DNA from: Bradyrhizobium zhanjiangense
GTDB lineage: Bacteria; Pseudomonadota; Alphaproteobacteria; Rhizobiales; Xanthobacteraceae
DNA length: 64,000 bases
NCBI RefSeq assembly: GCF_004114935.1
Contig: NZ_CP022221.1
Span: 496,001 to 560,000, forward strand
Direction: 5' to 3'
Shown one piece after another: positions 37,741 through 47,095 of the stretch. Position 1 is the stretch's first letter; every line of letters begins with the position of its first letter. A model generated the notes under the pieces. The model did not search any database and was not told the DNA's origin. It was given only the letters and a program-made list of their open reading frames with translations. A program made the translations under genes and the position numbers.

Positions 37741-37828
37741 CGTCATTGCGAGCGAAGCGAAGCAATCCAGGAATGTAGCCGCGGAGACAGTCTGGATTGC
37801 TTCGTCGCAAGGGCTTCTCGCAATGACG
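37741..37828. repeat. Palindromic repeat family A, copy 5
   Basis: CGTCATTGCGAGCGAAGC ... GGGCTTCTCGCAATGACG with the inner AAGCAATCCAG / CTGGATTGCTT pair. Confidence 0.9.
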
Positions 37829-38025
37829 ACGTGGATGCACCACACGAAATCCCTCCCCCATAGTTTCACGCATCACAAAGAATTTTTCTCCGAAACCGCC
37901 CAGCAAACCCTCCCGTAGTTCGGCCAACGACGGCGCTGCTGCTTCAAGCCAAGGAGACACAGCCGCCGTTGTTGCCAACTCAAACGCCGGCTATCGCCGG
38001 TCTCAATTCAATCGGGAGATTCTCC

Positions 38026-38580
38026 ATGTCGAAGCGCATTGCCTATCTCGCTGCTGCCGCCTTCAGCGCCCTCGCCATCACCGCGACCGTCGTCGCGCCT
38101 GTCAGCGCCGAGGAGAAGACCGTCATGGTCGGCGGCGCCGCGATGTTTCCGTCCAAGAACATCGTCCAGAACGCGGTCAACTCCAAGGACCACACCACGC
38201 TGGTCGCGGCGGTCAAGGCGGCGGGCCTGGTGCCGACGCTGGAAAGCAAGGGCCCGTTCACGGTGTTCGCGCCGACCAATGCCGCCTTCGGCAAGCTGCC
38301 GGCCGGCACCGTCGACAACCTGGTCAAGCCCGAGAACAAGGCGACCCTGACCAAGATCCTCACCTATCACGTCGTACCCGGCAAGCTCGCGGCCTCCGAC
38401 CTCACCGACGGCAAGAAGATGAAGACCGCCGAGGGCGAGGAACTGACGGTGAAGAAGATGGACGGCAAGACCTGGATCGTCGATGCCAAGGGCGGCACCT
38501 CGATGGTGACGATCTCCAACGTCAACCAGTCCAACGGTGTCATCCATGTGGTCGACACCGTGCTGATGCCGGCGACGTAA
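38026..38580 (+). CDS. Secreted fasciclin (FAS1) domain protein
   Basis: The ATG at 38026 (GGGAG eight bases before it) gives 184 residues: a signal peptide of about 28 residues ending VSAEE, then a single FAS1 domain with TLVAAVKAAGLVPTL, FTVFAPTNAAFGKLP, LTYHVVPGKL and a final NGVIHVVDTVLMP. FAS1 proteins take part in cell-surface adhesion or symbiosis (Nex18-like). A strong terminator follows. The longer upstream frame lacks conserved sequence. Confidence 0.9.
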   Translation: MSKRIAYLAAAAFSALAITATVVAPVSAEEKTVMVGGAAMFPSKNIVQNAVNSKDHTTLVAAVKAAGLVPTLESKGPFTVFAPTNAAFGKLPAGTVDNLVKPENKATLTKILTYHVVPGKLAASDLTDGKKMKTAEGEELTVKKMDGKTWIVDAKGGTSMVTISNVNQSNGVIHVVDTVLMPAT

Positions 38581-38618
38581 CACCGCCCCCCTGTTTCATC
38601 CCCCGAACAGGAGGCCTC

Positions 38619-38654
38619 GAGACGGCGAGCCGGGGGTGCCCGGCTCGCTTTCTT
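38619..38654 (+). terminator. Rho-independent terminator after the fasciclin gene
   Basis: GCGAGCCGGG pairs perfectly with CCCGGCTCGC (10-base stem at 38625-38634 and 38639-38648, 4-base loop) followed by TTTCTTG. Confidence 0.85.
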
Positions 38655-38761
38655 GTGACCGTGATAGCCCGCCAGTATCGATTTGATGCCGGACGGGGCG
38701 TAACGAAAGCGGAAGCATCGGCGTATAATTGCTGTCAAACGACGCTCAGGACGGAACCATC

Positions 38762-39391
38762 ATGGCGAGCCTCACAGTCACCGACGAGCAGGTCAGGGCC
38801 ACTCCGGCCAAAGTGATCCAGCCGGCCTGGGTCCGGGTCATGCATTGGGTCAACGCCCTCGCCATGATCCTGATGATCCTGTCGGGCTGGCAGATCTACA
38901 ACGCCTCGCCGCTGTTCGGCTTCAGCTTCCCGCGCGAGTACACGCTCGGCGGCTGGCTCGCCGGCGGCCTGCTCTGGCATTTTGCGGCGATGTGGCTGTT
39001 GATGATCAACGGCCTCGCTTATCTCATCACCGGCTTCGCCACCGGCCGCTTCGCTAAGAAGCTGCTGCCGATCACGGCGTCCGGCGTGCTTCACGACGTC
39101 AGGGCGGCGCTGACCTTCAAGCTCGGCCATGACGATCTCACCGTCTACAATTACGTGCAGCGCCTGCTCTATGCCGGCATCATCGTGGTCGGCGTGCTGA
39201 TCGTGCTGTCAGGCCTCGCGATGTGGAAGCCGGTGCAGCTCTATTACCTGGTGATGCTGTTCGGCGATTATCCGACCGCGCGCTACGTGCACTTCTTCTG
39301 CATGGCCGCGATCTGCGCGTTCCTGGTCATTCATGTTCTGCTCGCGCTGCTGGTGCCGAAGAGCCTGCGCGCGATGATCATCGGTCGCTGA
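38762..39391 (+). CDS. Membrane cytochrome b561-type subunit
   Basis: The ATG at 38762 gives 209 residues with four or five helices. WVRVMHWVNALAM (H28), LLWHFAAMW and the final HFFCMAAICAFLVIHVLLA carry the His ligands for two b hemes. It lies 10 bases before the molybdoenzyme gene, so it is the likely electron donor or acceptor for that enzyme, linking it to the quinone pool. The arrangement resembles MsrPQ and formate-type cytochrome b systems but is not the MsrQ family as I read it. Confidence 0.85.
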   Translation: MASLTVTDEQVRATPAKVIQPAWVRVMHWVNALAMILMILSGWQIYNASPLFGFSFPREYTLGGWLAGGLLWHFAAMWLLMINGLAYLITGFATGRFAKKLLPITASGVLHDVRAALTFKLGHDDLTVYNYVQRLLYAGIIVVGVLIVLSGLAMWKPVQLYYLVMLFGDYPTARYVHFFCMAAICAFLVIHVLLALLVPKSLRAMIIGR

Positions 39392-39401
39392 GGAGGAGAA
39401 C

Positions 39402-40184
39402 ATGGCCAAACGTTCATTCCTGATCCCCGGCGTCGACAAGCGGCTCCTGATCAAGGACTCCATCAAGACGATGCCTGACGTCACCCGCCGCCGCTTCATC
39501 GCGGGCGGCGCCAGCCTCGGCGCGCTGACGCTGCTCACCGGCTGTGACGTCGTCGACTCCTCCTCGGCCGAGGAGATGCTGAAGCAGGTCTCGAAGTTCA
39601 ACGACGCCGTGCAGTCCTTCATTTTCAATCCCGATGCGCTGGCGCCGACCTTCCCCGAGAGCGCGATCACAAAACCGTTCCCGTTCAATGCCTATTACGA
39701 TCTCGACGACGCGCCTGATGTCGATGGCAACGACTGGAAGCTCGAAGTGCGCGGTCTCGTCGATAACAAGAAGTCCTGGACGCTGGACGAGCTCTATGAA
39801 TTGCCGCAGGTCACGCAGATCACCCGCCACATCTGCGTCGAGGGCTGGAGCGCGATCGGCAGCTGGACCGGCACGCCCTTGCGCGATTTCCTCAAGCTGA
39901 TCGGCGCCGACACGCGCGCGAAATATGTCTGGTTCCAGTGTGCCGACAAGGACGGCTACAACTCGCCGCTCGACATGCGCAGCGCACTGCATCCGCAGAC
40001 CCAGATGACCTTCAAATACGCGAACGAGATCTTGCCGCGCGCCTACGGCTTTCCGATGAAGATCCGCGTGCCGACAAAGCTCGGCTTCAAGAACCCGAAA
40101 TACGTGGTCTCGATGGAAGTCACCAACGACTACAAGGGCGGCTATTGGGAAGACCAGGGGTATAATTCGTTTAGTGGGAGTTAG
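39402..40184 (+). CDS. Sulfite-oxidase-fold molybdopterin oxidoreductase, Tat signal and lipobox
   Basis: This has 260 residues. A twin-arginine motif TRRRF (28-32), a hydrophobic stretch and the lipobox LLTGC (44-48) suggest a Tat-exported lipoprotein. The molybdenum-binding domain follows, with the predicted Mo-ligand C145 in RHICVEGWSAIGSW and a later MKIRVPTKLGFKNPK. Substrate unknown: MsrP (YedY) relatives reduce methionine sulfoxide, sulfite dehydrogenases oxidise sulfite. It forms a two-gene operon with the cytochrome b561-like gene. Confidence 0.85.
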   Translation: MAKRSFLIPGVDKRLLIKDSIKTMPDVTRRRFIAGGASLGALTLLTGCDVVDSSSAEEMLKQVSKFNDAVQSFIFNPDALAPTFPESAITKPFPFNAYYDLDDAPDVDGNDWKLEVRGLVDNKKSWTLDELYELPQVTQITRHICVEGWSAIGSWTGTPLRDFLKLIGADTRAKYVWFQCADKDGYNSPLDMRSALHPQTQMTFKYANEILPRAYGFPMKIRVPTKLGFKNPKYVVSMEVTNDYKGGYWEDQGYNSFSGS

Positions 40185-40192
40185 GCCCGCTG

Positions 40193-40288
40193 CCGTAGGG
40201 TGGGCAAAGGCGCGTAGCGCCGTGCCCACCGTGATTGTCACGGCGGATAAAGGGTTGGTGGGCACGCTTCGCTTTGCTCACCCTACGG
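40193..40288. repeat. Palindromic repeat family B, copy 2
   Basis: CCGTAGGGTGGGCAAAG ... CTTTGCTCACCCTACGG. It lies between two convergent genes and overlaps the last six bases of the MFS gene, providing its stop codon. Confidence 0.9.
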
Positions 40289-41482
40289 CACCGATTGTTT
40301 GGCCGCCCCCACCTTGCGCTGGCACAGCGCCGCCATCGCCCCGAGCGCCAGCAGCGCCGCCGACACATTCAACGCGTAACTCAAGCTGCCCAGCGCATCC
40401 GTGATCGCACCGACCACGATCGGACCCAGCGTCTGGCCGACGCCGAACGAGATCGTCATCGCCGCAATCGCGGTCGGCCACACCTCGGGCGGATAGTTGA
40501 AGCGGACGAAGGCGGTGGTCGAGCCGACCACCGCGAAGAACGCGACGCCGAACACCACGGCGGAGACCGCAAGCCACGCCGGCGAATGTCCGAGCATCGG
40601 CAGGGCGGCACCGAGGGCGTTGGTGCCGAGGATGATGGCGGTGGCGAGCCCGCCGCGGTCGAGCGCCAGCACGCCGCGCCAGGCCCAGGGCGTCACGAAG
40701 GCGCTGAGCCCGATCAGGCTCCAGAACGCGGCCTGCGCGGCGGCCCCGCCGCCGCCGTCGCGCACGTAGGCGATCATGAAGGTCATGTAGGCGATGTAGC
40801 CGGCGCCGAACAGGAAGTAGCCGGCGAGATAGATCAGCACCGGCAGAATCGCGAACGACGCGTGGCTGCCTTCCGAGAAGCGGACGCTGCTCTCGATGCG
40901 GATCAGGAACAGCGGGATCGTCATCGCGACGGACAGCAGCGTCAGCGCCCACCAGACGATCCACCACGAGCCCGGTCCGAAATATTGCAGCGTGAACGGG
41001 GCGATCAGCCCCGAGGCGAGAATGCCGATGCCGGGCCCGGCATAGAACAGGCTCAGCAGGAAATTGGCCCGCTCCGGGCGCAACTGCGCGATGGTCGCAG
41101 CCAGCGCGCCGCCGGCGACGAAGCCGGCTGCAGCCCCCAAGCCCAGCACGAGGCGGGCCAGGCTCAGCGCGACGAAATTGCCTGTCAGCGCGCAGGTGGC
41201 GAGCGCGGCGACGCAGGCCAGGGTTCCCAGGCGGATCGCCGCCGCCCAGCCGATTCGCTGGATCAGCCGGGACGCCATCAGCGCGCCCACGAGATAGCCG
41301 ACGGCGTTGATGGTGTTCATGAAACCGGCCGCCGAGTAGGACCAGCCGAGGGTCTCCCGCATATCCGGCAGCACCAGCGCATAGGCAAAGCGGCCGATGC
41401 CGAGCCCGACCGTCGCCGCCAGCGACAAGGTCAGGATCAGCCGCGCGGGATGCGGGATGGGGGGACGGTCAGGGGCGTGCAA
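40283..41482 (-). CDS. MFS transporter, YbfB/YjiJ type
   Basis: This 399-residue protein has about twelve transmembrane helices in two halves and opens with [32 protein letters not shown], the YbfB/YjiJ family's first helix and loop. The substrate is unknown; relatives are annotated as major facilitator exporters. The TAG stop (complement of 40283-40285) lies inside a family B repeat, so the last residues may have been reshaped by insertion of the element. It diverges from leuB. Confidence 0.85.
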   Translation of the reverse strand: MHAPDRPPIPHPARLILTLSLAATVGLGIGRFAYALVLPDMRETLGWSYSAAGFMNTINAVGYLVGALMASRLIQRIGWAAAIRLGTLACVAALATCALTGNFVALSLARLVLGLGAAAGFVAGGALAATIAQLRPERANFLLSLFYAGPGIGILASGLIAPFTLQYFGPGSWWIVWWALTLLSVAMTIPLFLIRIESSVRFSEGSHASFAILPVLIYLAGYFLFGAGYIAYMTFMIAYVRDGGGGAAAQAAFWSLIGLSAFVTPWAWRGVLALDRGGLATAIILGTNALGAALPMLGHSPAWLAVSAVVFGVAFFAVVGSTTAFVRFNYPPEVWPTAIAAMTISFGVGQTLGPIVVGAITDALGSLSYALNVSAALLALGAMAALCQRKVGAAKQSVP

Positions 41483-41613
41483 GGGGTACTCCGGCTACAG
41501 GACTGTGGCAGGCTCCATCCGCTTTGCACAGCCGGCTCCCCGGCAATGGTGTCTTGCCAAGCGCGCAACGCCGCTCTAGCACTCCGGCCGAATTCGACCT
41601 GAGAGGAACGACC

Positions 41614-42726
41614 ATGGCGACCCACAAACTGCTGCTGCTTCCCGGCGACGGTATCGGCCCCGAGGTGATGGGCGAGGTGAAGCGGCTGATCGACTGGCTC
41701 AATTCGGCCGGGATCGCCAAATTCGAGACCGACACCGGTCTCGTCGGCGGCGCGGCCTATGACGCGCACAAGGTGTCGATCTCCGAGGGCGACATGGCCA
41801 AAGCCAAGGACGCCGACGCCGTGATCTTTGGCGCGGTCGGCGGCCCGAAATGGGATGCCGTGCCCTACGAGGTGCGCCCCGAAGCCGGTCTGCTTCGCCT
41901 GCGCAAGGATCTCGCCCTGTTCGCCAACTTGCGTCCTGCCGTGTGCTATCCGGCGCTGGCAGACGCCTCGAGCCTGAAGCGCGAGGCGGTCGAGGGCCTC
42001 GACATCGTCATCGTGCGCGAGCTCACCGGCGGCGTCTATTTCGGCGAGCCCAAGACCATCACCGATCTCGGCAACGGCCAGAAGCGCGCCATCGATACCC
42101 AGGTCTACGACACCTATGAGATCGAGCGCATCGCCCGCGTCGCCTTCGAGCTTGCCAAGAAGCGCAAGAACAAGGTGACGTCGATGGAGAAGCGCAACGT
42201 CATGAAGTCGGGCGTGCTCTGGAACGAGGTCGTCACGCAAGTTCACAAGCGCGAATACCCCGACGTCACGCTCGAGCATCAGCTCGCCGATTCCGGCGGC
42301 ATGATGCTGGTGAAATGGCCGAAGCAGTTCGACGTCATCGTCACCGACAATCTGTTCGGCGACATGCTCTCCGACATCGCGGCGATGCTGACGGGGTCGC
42401 TCGGCATGCTGCCCTCGGCTTCGCTTGGCGAGGTCGACGTCAAGAGCAAGAAGCGCAAGGCGCTGTACGAGCCGGTGCACGGCTCCGCCCCTGATATCGC
42501 CGGCAAGGGCCTCGCCAATCCGATCGCGATGATCTCGTCGTTCGGCATGGCGCTGCGCTACTCCTTCGACATGGGCGATCTCGCCGACAAGGTCGATGCC
42601 GCCATCGGCGCCGTGCTCGCCAGCGGCCTGCGCACCGCCGACATCAAGTCGGAAGGCACCACCGCCGCTTCGACCACGCAGATGGGCGAAGCGATCCTGA
42701 AGGAATTGCAGAAGCTGCACGGGTAG
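41614..42726 (+). CDS. leuB: 3-isopropylmalate dehydrogenase
   Basis: The ATG at 41614, with GAGAGGA six bases before it, gives 370 residues, the family length. [12 protein letters not shown], the substrate-binding [12 protein letters not shown], and the NAD-specific [14 protein letters not shown] are present. It oxidatively decarboxylates 3-isopropylmalate to 2-oxoisocaproate, the third step of leucine synthesis. leuC and leuD are 10-15 kb away. A bidirectional terminator follows. Confidence 0.97.
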   Translation: MATHKLLLLPGDGIGPEVMGEVKRLIDWLNSAGIAKFETDTGLVGGAAYDAHKVSISEGDMAKAKDADAVIFGAVGGPKWDAVPYEVRPEAGLLRLRKDLALFANLRPAVCYPALADASSLKREAVEGLDIVIVRELTGGVYFGEPKTITDLGNGQKRAIDTQVYDTYEIERIARVAFELAKKRKNKVTSMEKRNVMKSGVLWNEVVTQVHKREYPDVTLEHQLADSGGMMLVKWPKQFDVIVTDNLFGDMLSDIAAMLTGSLGMLPSASLGEVDVKSKKRKALYEPVHGSAPDIAGKGLANPIAMISSFGMALRYSFDMGDLADKVDAAIGAVLASGLRTADIKSEGTTAASTTQMGEAILKELQKLHG

Positions 42727-42730
42727 AGTC

Positions 42731-42815
42731 GTAGCCCGGATGGAGCGCAGCGAAATCCGGGGTTCTCGCCTCGTGGACAGATTTCCCGGATTGCGCTTCG
42801 CTCCATCCGGGCTAC
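42731..42815. repeat. Palindromic repeat family C, copy 2
   Basis: GTAGCCCGGATGGAGCGCAGC at the left matches GCTTCGCTCCATCCGGGCTAC at the right. It sits directly after the leuB stop codon and before the terminator. Confidence 0.9.
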
Positions 42816-42822
42816 GCGACAA

Positions 42823-42852
42823 AAAATGGCCGGGCGTGAGCCCGGCCATTTT
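42823..42852. terminator. Bidirectional terminator between leuB and the small secreted protein gene
   Basis: AAAATGGCCGGGC pairs with GCCCGGCCATTTT (13-base stem, GTGA loop). On the minus strand TTTTTT follows, on the plus strand TTTTGATT. The sequence is nearly identical to the argG terminator at 21388. Confidence 0.85.
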
Positions 42853-42873
42853 GATTCGGTGCCTGCGCCCGCC

Positions 42874-43257
42874 TCAGTACAGCGGGAAATTCTGCGGGTA
42901 GCCGCCGACATCGGCCGGCGGCGAGAGCGGCTGGCGATCGATCGGGCGGTTCAGGTTCTCGCGGGCGAAGGACGGATAGCCCACCGCCGGCGGGAAGGCG
43001 TAGTCGCTGAACTTGCGGTCGCCCGGATTGACCTCGGTGCCGCCGTCGAGCCAGGAGCGCTTGCTCACATAGATGCGGGTGCGGCCCTGCTGATAGACCG
43101 TGTTGGGGCCGCTCGGTCCGTAATAGGGCCGGCCGCGCTCGTCATAGCGCTTGGTCCTGGTGTCGGCCGAAGCCGGCGACGCGAGCGACATGGCAATGAC
43201 GGCGCCCGCCGCAAGCCAGGTCGCCAATGTGTTCGCCGCAGAGAATTTCAAGCTCAT
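42874..43257 (-). CDS. Small secreted hypothetical protein
   Basis: The ATG at 43257, with GAAGGGGA seven bases before it, gives 127 residues: a signal peptide of about 32 residues ending SPASA, then a Tyr/Arg/Pro-rich mature part (GRPYYGPSGPNTVY, RIYVSKRSWLDGGTEV). I do not recognise a domain. It is probably periplasmic. It converges on leuB across a shared terminator. Confidence 0.78.
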   Translation of the reverse strand: MSLKFSAANTLATWLAAGAVIAMSLASPASADTRTKRYDERGRPYYGPSGPNTVYQQGRTRIYVSKRSWLDGGTEVNPGDRKFSDYAFPPAVGYPSFARENLNRPIDRQPLSPPADVGGYPQNFPLY

Positions 43258-43413
43258 CACGTCCCCTTCAGGCGGCAGGCCGCCAGTCGATTTCACCCCA
43301 TACTAGCCCGGCCGGGGCGGATGCAACTAGGTCAATTGGGTCACACCAGCTCGGAATAATCGTGCGCGCCGGCAAAAGTTGCATCAATACCAGCCACTTG
43401 AGCTTGATGCGGC

Positions 43414-44202
43414 CTAGAGCGCCCCGCGCAATTGCGCGTTCGCGGCGCCCAGCAGCCAGTCCGACGATCCCTGGGAATCGCAGGCGCGGCGCTTCAGCTC
43501 GGCACGGGCGAACAATTCCGCCAGCCTGGGCTCGTTGCCCGAGGTCAGCAGCGTCAGCCGGTTCAGCGTGCAGGCGATCGCCGCGCGCCGGGCGGGCAGG
43601 GTGTCGCCCTGGCAGGAGAAGCCGGAGATCTGCAGCGCCGGCTCCTCGCTGCGCTTGAGATAGCCGAGGCAAGCCCGCGTCCCCTGCGCCGCGCCGACCG
43701 GCCGGAACAGGGCGACCGGGCCGAATTTGGTGTCGATCAGGCCGGCCTGCTCGAGCGTGGTCGCCGCGCTCAAGCCCATCTGGACGGCCAGATCCGCAGT
43801 CGCCGGACGGGCCACGTCGAACTCGCCGCCTTCCCGGTAGATTTCGAGCTCGGCCAGCGGCTGGCCGGCCTCGCTCGCCCAGCGCAGCACGTCCCTGCGG
43901 CCCCCTTCGGGATGCCGAAAGATGGTGTAAGAGGCTGTTTTCTCTGATGAATCAAGCCGACTGACGGCGAAGGCCGGATGCGAGCGGTCGGCCGCGCTCC
44001 AGCCCGGCTTGTCCGTCGGCTCACCGTCGCGCAAGTCAGGCAGCTGGCCCAGCGCCCCGAGCGCCAGGATGGCAAACAGCGCGAGCGCTCCCACATAGGC
44101 GATCAGGTGCGCTAGCGTGCCGATGACCTCGTCGGCAAAGGCTGCAAGCGCCAGATGGATCTGGGTAGGGCTAACGGCCGTGCTGGCCTCAGGCGACTGC
44201 AT
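43414..44202 (-). CDS. Hypothetical membrane-anchored protein
   Basis: The 262 residues show one or two hydrophobic helices near the N terminus (about 29-53) followed by a soluble domain with three to five cysteines (ACLGYLKR, GFSCQGD, ACTLNRL, RRACDSQ) that could form disulfides in the periplasm. I do not recognise the family. It diverges from asd by about 117 bases. Confidence 0.72.
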   Translation of the reverse strand: MQSPEASTAVSPTQIHLALAAFADEVIGTLAHLIAYVGALALFAILALGALGQLPDLRDGEPTDKPGWSAADRSHPAFAVSRLDSSEKTASYTIFRHPEGGRRDVLRWASEAGQPLAELEIYREGGEFDVARPATADLAVQMGLSAATTLEQAGLIDTKFGPVALFRPVGAAQGTRACLGYLKRSEEPALQISGFSCQGDTLPARRAAIACTLNRLTLLTSGNEPRLAELFARAELKRRACDSQGSSDWLLGAANAQLRGAL

Positions 44203-44318
44203 CCACGGCCTTCAGGCATGGTCCAACGTTGTCTTGAGGCCGGTTCTCGCATAGAAGCGCTGCTCTTCCTGTTTAAGCGTCAGCTTCGGGAACGGGCTTT
44301 TTCATCGGAGAGTGAACG

Positions 44319-45353
44319 ATGGGTTACAAAGTCGCAGTCGTCGGCGCGACCGGCAATGTCGGACGGGAAATGCTCAACATCCTGGATGAGCGCAAATTCC
44401 CCGCCGACGAGGTCGTGGCCCTGGCGTCACGCCGCAGCGTCGGCGTCGAGGTCTCCTATGGCGACCGCACCCTGAAGGTCAAAGCGCTCGAGCATTACGA
44501 CTTCTCCGACGTCGACATCTGCCTGATGTCGGCGGGCGGCTCGGTGTCGAAGGAATGGTCGCCGCAGATCGGTGCCGCCGGCGCGGTCGTGATCGACAAT
44601 TCCTCGGCGTGGCGCATGGATCCGGACGTGCCGCTGATCGTGCCGGAGGTGAACGCGGGCGCGACGGAAGGCTTCAAGAAGAAGAACATCATCGCCAACC
44701 CGAACTGCTCGACCGCGCAGCTCGTGGTCGCGCTCAAGCCGCTGCACGACAAGGCGACCATCAAGCGCGTCGTGGTCTCGACCTATCAATCGGTGTCGGG
44801 TGCCGGCAAGGACGCGATGGACGAATTGTTCTCGCAGACCAAGGCCGTCTACACCAATGACGAGCTGGTCGCGAAGAAATTTCCCAAGCGCATCGCCTTC
44901 AACGTCATCCCCCATATCGACGTCTTCATGGAGGACGGCTACACCAAGGAAGAGTGGAAGATGATGGCGGAGACCAAGAAGATCCTTGATCCCAAGATCA
45001 AGCTCTCCGCCACCTGCGTGCGCGTGCCGGTGTTCGTCGGCCACTCCGAGGCCGTCAACATCGAGTTCGAGAACCCGATCACAGCCGATGAAGCCCGCGA
45101 GATCCTGCGCAAGGCGCCGGGCTGCCTCGTCATCGACAAGCAGGAGCCCGGCGGCTACGCCACGCCTTACGAAGCGGCCGGCGAGGACGCCACCTATATC
45201 AGCCGCATCCGCGAGGACGCGACGGTCGAGAACGGCCTCGTGCTGTGGTGCGTGTCCGACAATTTGCGCAAGGGCGCTGCGCTCAACGCGATCCAGATCG
45301 CGGAAGTGCTGATCAACCGCAAGCTGATCAGCGCGAAGAAGAAGGCGGCGTAA
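44319..45353 (+). CDS. asd: Aspartate-semialdehyde dehydrogenase
   Basis: At 344 residues this has the family size. The NADP site is VGATGNVG near the start; the catalytic cysteine is C130 in NPNCSTAQ; TYQSVSGAG and NVIPHID follow, with the late H in RVPVFVGHSEAVN. It reduces aspartyl phosphate to the semialdehyde, the branch point for lysine/diaminopimelate, threonine and methionine. It stands alone between a divergent and a convergent gene. Confidence 0.97.
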   Translation: MGYKVAVVGATGNVGREMLNILDERKFPADEVVALASRRSVGVEVSYGDRTLKVKALEHYDFSDVDICLMSAGGSVSKEWSPQIGAAGAVVIDNSSAWRMDPDVPLIVPEVNAGATEGFKKKNIIANPNCSTAQLVVALKPLHDKATIKRVVVSTYQSVSGAGKDAMDELFSQTKAVYTNDELVAKKFPKRIAFNVIPHIDVFMEDGYTKEEWKMMAETKKILDPKIKLSATCVRVPVFVGHSEAVNIEFENPITADEAREILRKAPGCLVIDKQEPGGYATPYEAAGEDATYISRIREDATVENGLVLWCVSDNLRKGAALNAIQIAEVLINRKLISAKKKAA

Positions 45354-45360
45354 CGCGCTG

Positions 45361-45454
45361 CCGTAGGGTGGGCAAAGGCGCGCTCTTCGCGCGCCGTGCC
45401 CACCATTCTTTCCGATTCTGACAGGTGGGCACGCTTCGCTTTGCCCACCCTACG
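45361..45454. repeat. Palindromic repeat family B, copy 3
   Basis: CCGTAGGGTGGGCAAAGGCG ... CTTTGCCCACCCTACG between the convergent asd and carbonic anhydrase genes. Confidence 0.9.
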
Positions 45455-45465
45455 AGAGCGATGGC

Positions 45466-46110
45466 TTACGCCACGCTTCGCGCGTTCTTGAATTCCTTCG
45501 CGACCTTATCCAGCACGAACAGCGATCCCTCCGCGACGCCGAAATAGGCGCCGTGGGTCTGCATCTGGCCGTTCTCCACCGCCTTGCGCACGAACGGGAA
45601 GGTCATCAGGTTTTCGAGACTGCGGAACACCGCGGCCTTCTCGATGCGCTCGACGAACTGCGCCATGGTCTCGTGGTTGCGCTGCTCGACCACCTCGCCC
45701 GGCTTGATGAACATCTGCATCCATTTGCCGATGAAGTCGCCCGGCGTCAGCGGCTCGATCTTGTCGACGAAGGCGCGGATGCCGCCGCATTGCGCGTGGC
45801 CGAGCACCACGATGTGCTTCACCTTCAGCACCGTCACCGCATATTCCAGCGCCGCCGAGACGCCGTGCGCGTTCTCGTCGGGCTGATAGGTCGGCACCAG
45901 ATTGGCGATGTTGCGCACGACGAACAATTCGCCGGGGCCGACGTCGAAGATCACCTCGGGCGAGACGCGGCTGTCGCAGCAGCCGATCACCATCACTTCC
46001 GGCGACTGCCCCTTCACCGACAGCTCGCGGTAGCGGGTCTGCTCGGCCGGCAGCCGCTGGGTGGCGAACGCCTCGTAGCCTTCCAGCAAATGCTTCGGGA
46101 ATGTCACCAT
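45466..46110 (-). CDS. Beta-class carbonic anhydrase
   Basis: This 214-residue enzyme has the zinc site of beta-carbonic anhydrases: C44-x-D46-S-R48 (CCDSR), H105 and C108 (GHAQCGG). VVRNIANLVP follows the first motif as usual. It interconverts CO2 and bicarbonate in the cytosol, supplying carboxylations. Length and motifs are typical; an orthologue of Rhizobium/Bradyrhizobium CynT-like enzymes is likely. Confidence 0.95.
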   Translation of the reverse strand: MVTFPKHLLEGYEAFATQRLPAEQTRYRELSVKGQSPEVMVIGCCDSRVSPEVIFDVGPGELFVVRNIANLVPTYQPDENAHGVSAALEYAVTVLKVKHIVVLGHAQCGGIRAFVDKIEPLTPGDFIGKWMQMFIKPGEVVEQRNHETMAQFVERIEKAAVFRSLENLMTFPFVRKAVENGQMQTHGAYFGVAEGSLFVLDKVAKEFKNARSVA

Positions 46111-46213
46111 GCCTATGCCTAATCATAGACCGCAGGGGCGAACAAGCCTTTCGAACAGGCAGGCCAAATGCTATCGGCTTCGGTCAGAAGACTGACGAGG
46201 AAGGAACGCTTGC

Positions 46214-47095
46214 ATGACCCGCCCGCGCCGCAGCCACCTGTTCATGCCCGGCTCCAATCCCCGCGCGCTGGAAAAGGCGCGCAATCTCGCCGCCGACGGC
46301 CTGATCCTCGATCTCGAGGACTCCGTCGCTCCTGATGCCAAAGCGGTGGCGCGCGACGGCATTGCCGCCGCGATCGCGGCCAAGGGTTTTGGCAAACGCG
46401 AGATCCTGATCCGGACCAACGGTCTCGACACGTCCTGGTGGGCCGACGACGTCGCGATGGCCGCCAAGGCCTCGCCGGACGGCATCCTGGTTCCAAAAGT
46501 TTCAAGCATCGAAGATCTCGGCGCGATCGACCGGAAGCTGGCCGAGCTTGGCGCCGCGCCGACCGTGAAAGTCTGGGCCATGATCGAGACCGCGCGCGCG
46601 GTGCTCCATGCCGAGGAGCTGGCCGCCGCCGGCCGCGATCCATCGAGCCGCCTCTCAGGCTTCGTGTTCGGCCCGAACGACATCTCGCGTGAGACCCGCA
46701 TCAAGATGCTGCCGGGCCGCGCCGCGATGATCCCGATGATCACCCATTGCATCCTGGCAACGCGCGCCCACGGCCTCGAAATCCTCGACGGGCCCTATAG
46801 CGACATCGCCAATTCCGACGGCTTTGCCACCGAATGCGCGCAGGGGCGCGATCTCGGCTTCGACGGCAAGACGCTGATCCATCCCTCGCAGATCGATGCC
46901 TGCAACGCGATCTTCACCCCACCCGAAGAGGAAGTCGCGCGCGCACGAAAAATCATCGCAGCGTTCGAATTGCCGGAAAACGTCTCACGTGGCGCGATCC
47001 GGCTGGACGGCGCCATGGTCGAACGCCTGCACGCCGACATGGCCCGGCGCACGATCGAGATCGCAGACGCGATCGCGGCGATGGGGAAAGGCTAG
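46214..47095 (+). CDS. HpcH/HpaI aldolase/citrate lyase (CitE)-like CoA ester lyase
   Basis: This 293-residue TIM-barrel protein has HLFMPGSNPRALEKA, the metal/acid strand LILDLEDSV (D33/E35 region) and AMIETARAV about residue 131, and the C-terminal FDGKTLIHPSQI. These are CitE/malyl-CoA lyase features. CitE-like proteins without citrate lyase partners act as (S)-malyl-CoA or citramalyl-CoA lyases/thioesterases. GAGGAAGG before the ATG supports the start. No CitD or CitF genes are seen. Confidence 0.87.
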   Translation: MTRPRRSHLFMPGSNPRALEKARNLAADGLILDLEDSVAPDAKAVARDGIAAAIAAKGFGKREILIRTNGLDTSWWADDVAMAAKASPDGILVPKVSSIEDLGAIDRKLAELGAAPTVKVWAMIETARAVLHAEELAAAGRDPSSRLSGFVFGPNDISRETRIKMLPGRAAMIPMITHCILATRAHGLEILDGPYSDIANSDGFATECAQGRDLGFDGKTLIHPSQIDACNAIFTPPEEEVARARKIIAAFELPENVSRGAIRLDGAMVERLHADMARRTIEIADAIAAMGKG

